Of a stretch of 64,000 bases of DNA, positions 59,680 through 64,000 are shown piece after piece. The notes below the pieces were generated by a model. The model saw nothing but the letters and a program-made list of their open reading frames with translations, was not told the DNA's origin and did not search any database. The position numbers were made by a program, and so were the translations under genes. Position 1 is the first letter of the stretch; each line of letters opens with the position of its first letter. Where the stretch lies: assembly GCA_028673005.1 (NCBI GenBank), contig CM054118.1:7590410-7654409 (forward strand), given 5' to 3'. This DNA comes from Tanypteryx hageni. Its lineage: Eukaryota > Arthropoda > Insecta > Odonata > Petaluridae.

Positions 59680-61934
59680 TCATAGTAATTTAACTATTCT
59701 GTTTTGATTTTCCACAATTACCTTTTTGTAAGAGTCATTTGTGTTACCCCATACTGTGATACCAAATCTGATTACTGACTCTACTAAAGTAAGATACATT
59801 ATGGGTTTGATGTTGGCAGGAATAATATCTTTAACATGGTGAAGTTGATATGATACCCTTCTTAAGATTTTGTTTAGTTTTAATATATGAATGTCGAATT
59901 TTAAGTATTCTCCAACAATGAGTCCTAAGTATTTATAATTTGAAACTTGCTCTATAATTGAACAATTACAGACAGTTGTTTTTCTCTTTTTTGTAGACAT
60001 GACTGATTATGTAGAATGCAATTTATTAATTTTCTTTTTAGAGCTCTGCTGGTTATATGCATTGTTTTTGTTTTGGATGCATGAATTATGAATTCATTGT
60101 CATGGATCCATTTTGCTTTTGTCTATGTTATCTTGCATCAATTTCTGTGTGATTTCTAATTTTTTATATGAAGTTATGATCACCATATCATCTGCATATT
60201 GCCACATTGTTGCAGTTTTGATAACCTTGAACATGTTATTGACACATATTATGTATAAAATAGGACCCAAGTTTGACCCATATTTATGCTTTTTATGTTG
60301 CTTAAGTAACTTAAGTAGCTTTTAAACCAGTTTAGGATTACACCTCTTTTACCAGTGTTGTGCAATGTCCTTATCAAAATATCATGGTTAATTGTATCAA
60401 AAGCTTTTTTGAAATCTATGAAAGCCACTAAGACATTATTATTATTATCTAAATTTTTATTTATAGCCTCCGCAAATTGTTCTAGTGCATTTTTTACATT
60501 ATACCCTGTTGGAAGCCATATTGATTTTTAGAGATGAAGCTATTTTTATCTAGGAATTTCATCAGATAATTTGCAATATGTTTTTCAATGATTTTTGCAA
60601 TTGTTCTTAAAATTGATATTGGCCTACAGTTACTGAAGTCATGATAATTTCCTTCCTTGTATATAGTTTTAATGATTGCTATTTTCCATCTGGCTGGTAC
60701 AATGCCTTTGTTAAGGCTTTTATTTATCAGGTCTGTAATGATAGGGATGAGCTGGCTATTTCTTTTAACGTCTTTGATTATGAGTTTATCCATTCCTGCT
60801 GCTTTATTTGGCAGTTCCTGTATAATTTTCTTAACATTACTTTCAATTGCCTCAGGAATATAAATGCTGTTTTGTGAATAATATCCCACAGGTTTACCAA
60901 GTATAGCTGTGCAAGTGTGTTTTAATTTCTTCAGTAAATTGCATAGCAATATCATTTACCAATTTTATTTCTTGCAGTGGTTGTTTTTCTTTAGGACCAT
61001 TTCATCTGAATTAAGAATGTTTTTCTTACCAGTTATTTCATTTATTTCTCTCCACATCACTTTCATATTACCTTTTAGGTTATTGAATTTTTCTTGATAA
61101 AATTTACTTTTCACTTTTTTAATTTTGGCATTGATAATATTCCTTATTTTTTGTATTCATTTCTAAAGCCTGAATCAGTAGGGGTACTTTTCCATTTCTT
61201 AAAAATTCTATCCCTTTTTTAAATCAAATTCTGCAGATCCATACTCATCCAGTCTTTTTTCATATGCATGGAGGTCGACTTATTTTTTCCGTTGTTTTAT
61301 CATATATCTCTTATAATGTACAGAAACTTATTTTCTGCTTTCTGTATGTCTTGCTCCTGGAACAGAGGATCCCAGTCTACTGTTTTTAACTTCCTATCAA
61401 ATTTTCTTTCATTAATATAGGTGTGTATCTCACTGTTGGATCCGTTATTGTTCATCTATGTCATTCCAGTGATTCCAGTGATGTAGTGGTCTGCCATTTT
61501 TGATTTTATTACTAACCCTTCAGTTATAAAATTATTTCCTTTGTACAATACATGATCAATGCAAGATGTTGTAGTTAAGTTATCATGAATTTCTTCTCTG
61601 GTAGGGATTCTTAGTTGGTGTTTATACCCAATTGCTGCTAGCAATTTGCATTCTTCTTGTCAAGAATATTAATATTTATATCACCCAGTAGGATCACAAT
61701 TTTATATTTAATTTGCATTAACATTCTATTGATTTCTGATATAAATTTAAGTTTGTCATTGTTTTGAAATGTAATGATACCCATTATCACAATCCTTTTT
61801 TTATCTATATCTAGGATGCCACTTTTACTCTTGAATGTTTTTGACTTGAGATTTAACTCTTGGAATGAGAGGTCATTTTTAACATATATAATAACTTCAC
61901 CACCTCTTCTGTTTTCCCTTAATTCATAAAACAT
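59680..61934 (-). pseudogene. LINE ORF2: endonuclease and reverse transcriptase, frameshifted
   Basis: Reading leftwards: endonuclease at 61934-61456 (YELRENRRGGEVIIYVKNDL, YKIVILLGDININILD, TTSCIDHVLYKG, MADHYITG). A linker follows, then RT at 60955-60494 (ELPNKAAGMDKLIIKDVKR, GIVPARWKIAIIKTIYKEGN, NCRPISILRTIAKIIEKHI, KNQYGFQQG). The FIDFKKAFD-type catalytic region is near 60430-60390. The end is at 60000-59680 (VSNYKYLGLIVGEYLKFDIH, LVESVIRFGITVWGNT). Several frameshifts and stops interrupt it. The GRGGEVIIYVK, CRPISIL and YKYLG motifs place it in the CR1/L2/Jockey group. Confidence 0.85.
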
Positions 61935-62388
61935 ATCATACTCTATTAAGTTATAGATACTAACTTCTGTTAATGTACATGCTACTATATTTCGTCTTTG
62001 GGAAAATAACTCAAAGCAAATCCTGAAATCATCCGAGTGTTTTCTTTAAGATCTAATAATAATATGCAAAATGGTTGATTTCCAATCCTCACTATGAACA
62101 TCTATTAATGTATTATAAATTTTACCCTTTGATATGTTAAATTCTAAAAATCTTTGAAATCCATTTAAAAATTAAATCAAAATAATAATATTTAACAAGT
62201 GAATGTATAAATTGTCTGGGAAGTCAGTAATGCTTCTATTACTAGTCCCTACACTAGTTTATTTATGTCGTTTTCATTACATACGTTTATAACTTTTGCA
62301 TCTGTATCCTTTTTTGCCCATATATTGGCATTCTTATACCAAATAAACTTTCGCTTTCCAGAGTAGGTTTCTGCAAAAATTAGTAAGG

Positions 62389-62396
62389 GCTTCATT
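62389..62396. repeat. Target duplication of the hAT MITE, left copy
   Basis: GCTTCATT, matching ACTTCATT at 63317-63324 in 7 of 8 bases. Confidence 0.7.
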
Positions 62397-63316
62397 CAGG
62401 GGCGTATATAGGGCCCCTCCCAAAATCTCCCCGAAATTTTTGAATTAAAAAATTTAATTTACATGAAGAACCCACTATGGCCGGAAGCGCAAATGAGCAT
62501 ATGAAGAAGAAATTCATTCTCAAACAGAAATTACATTTTCAATAAAATTTCCATATTCAATGACTGATTTTTCTTGTATAAAAGAAACAAAATTTATACT
62601 TTTTTATGTATGCTTAAAAAACAATATAAGCGTATATTATTTCCTCAATTGATATGTACATTCAAAATGGATAAGATAATCGTACTTAACTCACCTATTT
62701 ATAGCTTTTAATCTTTTGAAGTTAAGTAAATGTCAATGTCTAATATTCCTAAACAATAACTTCTCTAGCAAGAGTGATAAACAACTTTTATCGTTTTGAA
62801 ATCATTATAATGATAAAACTATTTTGATAAATTTTAATACAAATATTACATTAATCTACTATTACAATATATATATATATATACATATACATATGTGTGT
62901 GTGTGTTAATTTAAATATTTAAAATTTTGTAAATACTATTTATTTTGTTTGTTTATTGTTTCACCATGCTTCTGGTTGCAATTTGACTCCAGACATTAGT
63001 CGAAAATTATCAAATTATCATACTATTATAATTACATGAGCTAGAATTAAATTCATTTTTAAAAATTCCCCTCTTTTATATTTTGTTTATTACCTTTCTC
63101 TTTATGTTTTCCCAAGCATTTTTTATTTTCTATTACGTCCTTCTATTTTGTTACAAATGAACTGCGATAACCAAATTGTGTCTTTTTGTTAATTTGTTTA
63201 ATTCAAACTATTATAGAAATGTATAATAAATACTAAAAAAGATCCTCGCAGGACCACTTGGGACCTTGACTTCCCCCGCCCCTCCCCCCCGAAATAAAAC
63301 CCTATATACGCCTCTG
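62397..63316. mobile_element. 920-bp hAT MITE inside LINE ORF1
   Basis: Left end CAGGGGCGTATATAGGGCCC; right end, read inward, CAGAGGCGTATATAGGGTTT. These CAG.GGCG tips with 8-bp target copies are diagnostic of hAT. A (TA)n/(GT)n microsatellite lies inside at 62868-62906. No transposase. Confidence 0.85.
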
Positions 63317-64000
63317 ACTTCATTTATATATATATTTTTGATTCATTCTTGCTATTAAATATATTTTTATATATTCTGAATCCACTCATTCCTCTTTTGC
63401 TTACTGTTGAAAGATACCACTAATTTATTTGGTTTTGCAGGGTGCCGACTTTTCACAAATAAAGAATCTTCTATATCATTCTTATAAAAATCCTTTATAT
63501 CAATTTCTTCGAGATTTTGTTTAAAGCCTCCGTTAATTCTTTTTCTTCTGTTGGAATTATATCAACACCTGATATTTCGATTGCATTTGATAAATTATTC
63601 TGCTCAAGTATGTTAATGTTAGTTTGTAAATCGTTTATTGTCAGGTCTTTATTTTATAGCTCAGTTTGCATTTTCCTCATTGTTTTGGTCAACTCCTTAA
63701 TTTCAGCTCCGTATTCATCAACCATATTGTTTAAGCTATCGAATTTTTCGCATAGAAAATTTCAACATGATTTTCTTTCCAAACGGCCTCATTGTGGTCC
63801 GGAAAAACGCTTCGGGTTTTTCTTGTTCCCTCCTCCTTCGATCCGGTTTCTTCTGTGCGACCCTTACTGCACTTTGCGCATAGCCAATTTTCCTTTTTTG
63901 CCATAGCTTTATATGTTCCCTCCCTTATGTATTTCACCACTACACCCATGACAAGTCACAAAATCTCCGTCCGCAGGCAGGGAATCATAACAACGATGGC

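Larger units (their letters stand above)
62230..63990 (-). pseudogene. LINE ORF1: PHD finger plus nucleic-acid-binding protein, interrupted
   Basis: From the right edge: a PHD-type zinc finger (FVTCHGCSGEIHKG at about 63965-63920, then, after a frame break, ENWLCAKCSKG). A coiled coil follows (MVDEYGAEIKELTKTMRKMQ, NDLQTNINILEQNN, near 63720-63600). Then NAIEISGVDII and PNKLVVSFNSKQKRNEWI (63590-63370), the usual ORF1 pattern (LEQY.RRN.IEI.GVP). The C-terminal block (ALTNFCRNLLWKAK, FIWYKNANIWAKKDTDAKVI) lies at 62395-62250, on the far side of the hAT MITE. In ORF1 proteins the PHD and coiled coil support RNP assembly. At least two frameshifts. Confidence 0.75.
59650..64000 (-). mobile_element. 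CR1/L2/Jockey-group LINE with ORF1 and ORF2, cut by the window edge
   Basis: Minus-strand LINE running from beyond 64000 to about 59650. It carries an ORF1 (PHD finger, coiled coil, nucleic-acid-binding end) and an ORF2 (endonuclease plus reverse transcriptase), both frameshifted. A 920-bp hAT MITE splits ORF1. After allowing for that insert, the segments follow the normal LINE order. Confidence 0.85.

Noticed and set aside
1..64000. CRISPR arrays, bacterial operons, ribosome-binding sites or phage genes
   Set aside because: The repeats are minisatellites and transposon ends without uniform spacers. Introns, poly(A) signals and LINEs show nuclear eukaryotic DNA.

Overview
The window is nuclear DNA of an arthropod, almost certainly an insect. 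It is AT-rich, intron-bearing and dense in transposons. The insect assignment rests on a pair of host genes of the haemolymph juvenile-hormone-binding-protein/takeout family, plus transposon families typical of insect genomes (P-like with THAP domain, piggyBac, Tigger, hAT, RTE, CR1/Jockey-group LINEs, Penelope). I cannot name the species.

Host genes: two tandem paralogues lie on the minus strand. The complete copy has five coding exons between 35972 and 28868 (282 residues, signal peptide included) and an AATAAA signal at 28779-28784. The second copy has exons 2-5 between 55369 and 50202 and an AATAAA signal at 50087-50092; I could not find its first exon. Exon lengths (181, 192, 109, 231 nt) and phases are identical in the two, so they arose by segmental duplication, not retroposition. 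Neither has a cysteine in the exons read as mature protein, although this family usually carries an N-terminal disulfide.

Layout: 1-1309 decayed Tigger/pogo transposase (minus); 2930-3130 Tigger-type end; 3150-3690 LINE 3' end (plus); 3700-4435 relic of an unnamed repeated protein family (minus); 7386-11983 P-element-like THAP transposase (minus) holding a dispersed repeat and an 802-bp MITE; 13467-17380 a piggyBac element with TTAA on both sides, itself hit by an RTE LINE fragment with a 9-bp target duplication; 18347-21304 a Tigger element with both inverted ends, abutting a 564-bp MITE (21307-21870) that shares its TA; 23.5-25.9 kb tandem repeats, pogo, piggyBac and hAT scraps; 26.85-27.36 kb Jockey-like LINE tail; 28.9-36.0 kb takeout-like gene 1, with a piggyBac MITE and a 155-bp minisatellite in intron 1; 37.8-39.3 kb RTE endonuclease half with a tRNA-like head; 40.3-40.7 kb probable Helentron 3' remnant; 42.2-45.6 kb CR1-like LINE interrupted by a second LINE in antisense; 50.2-55.4 kb takeout-like gene 2, with a Penelope fragment and a 776-bp tandem repeat in intron 3; 56.4-58.3 kb relic of another unnamed transposase-like family; 59.65 kb to the right edge a LINE (minus) with ORF1 (PHD finger, coiled coil) and ORF2, interrupted by a 920-bp hAT MITE.

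Apart from the two takeout-like genes, essentially every coding-like segment is a decayed mobile element. Nested insertions give a relative order: the piggyBac predates the RTE fragment, the CR1-like LINE predates its antisense insert, and the right-edge LINE predates the hAT MITE. In the last two, removing the insert plus one target copy restores the host reading frame, which confirms the boundaries.
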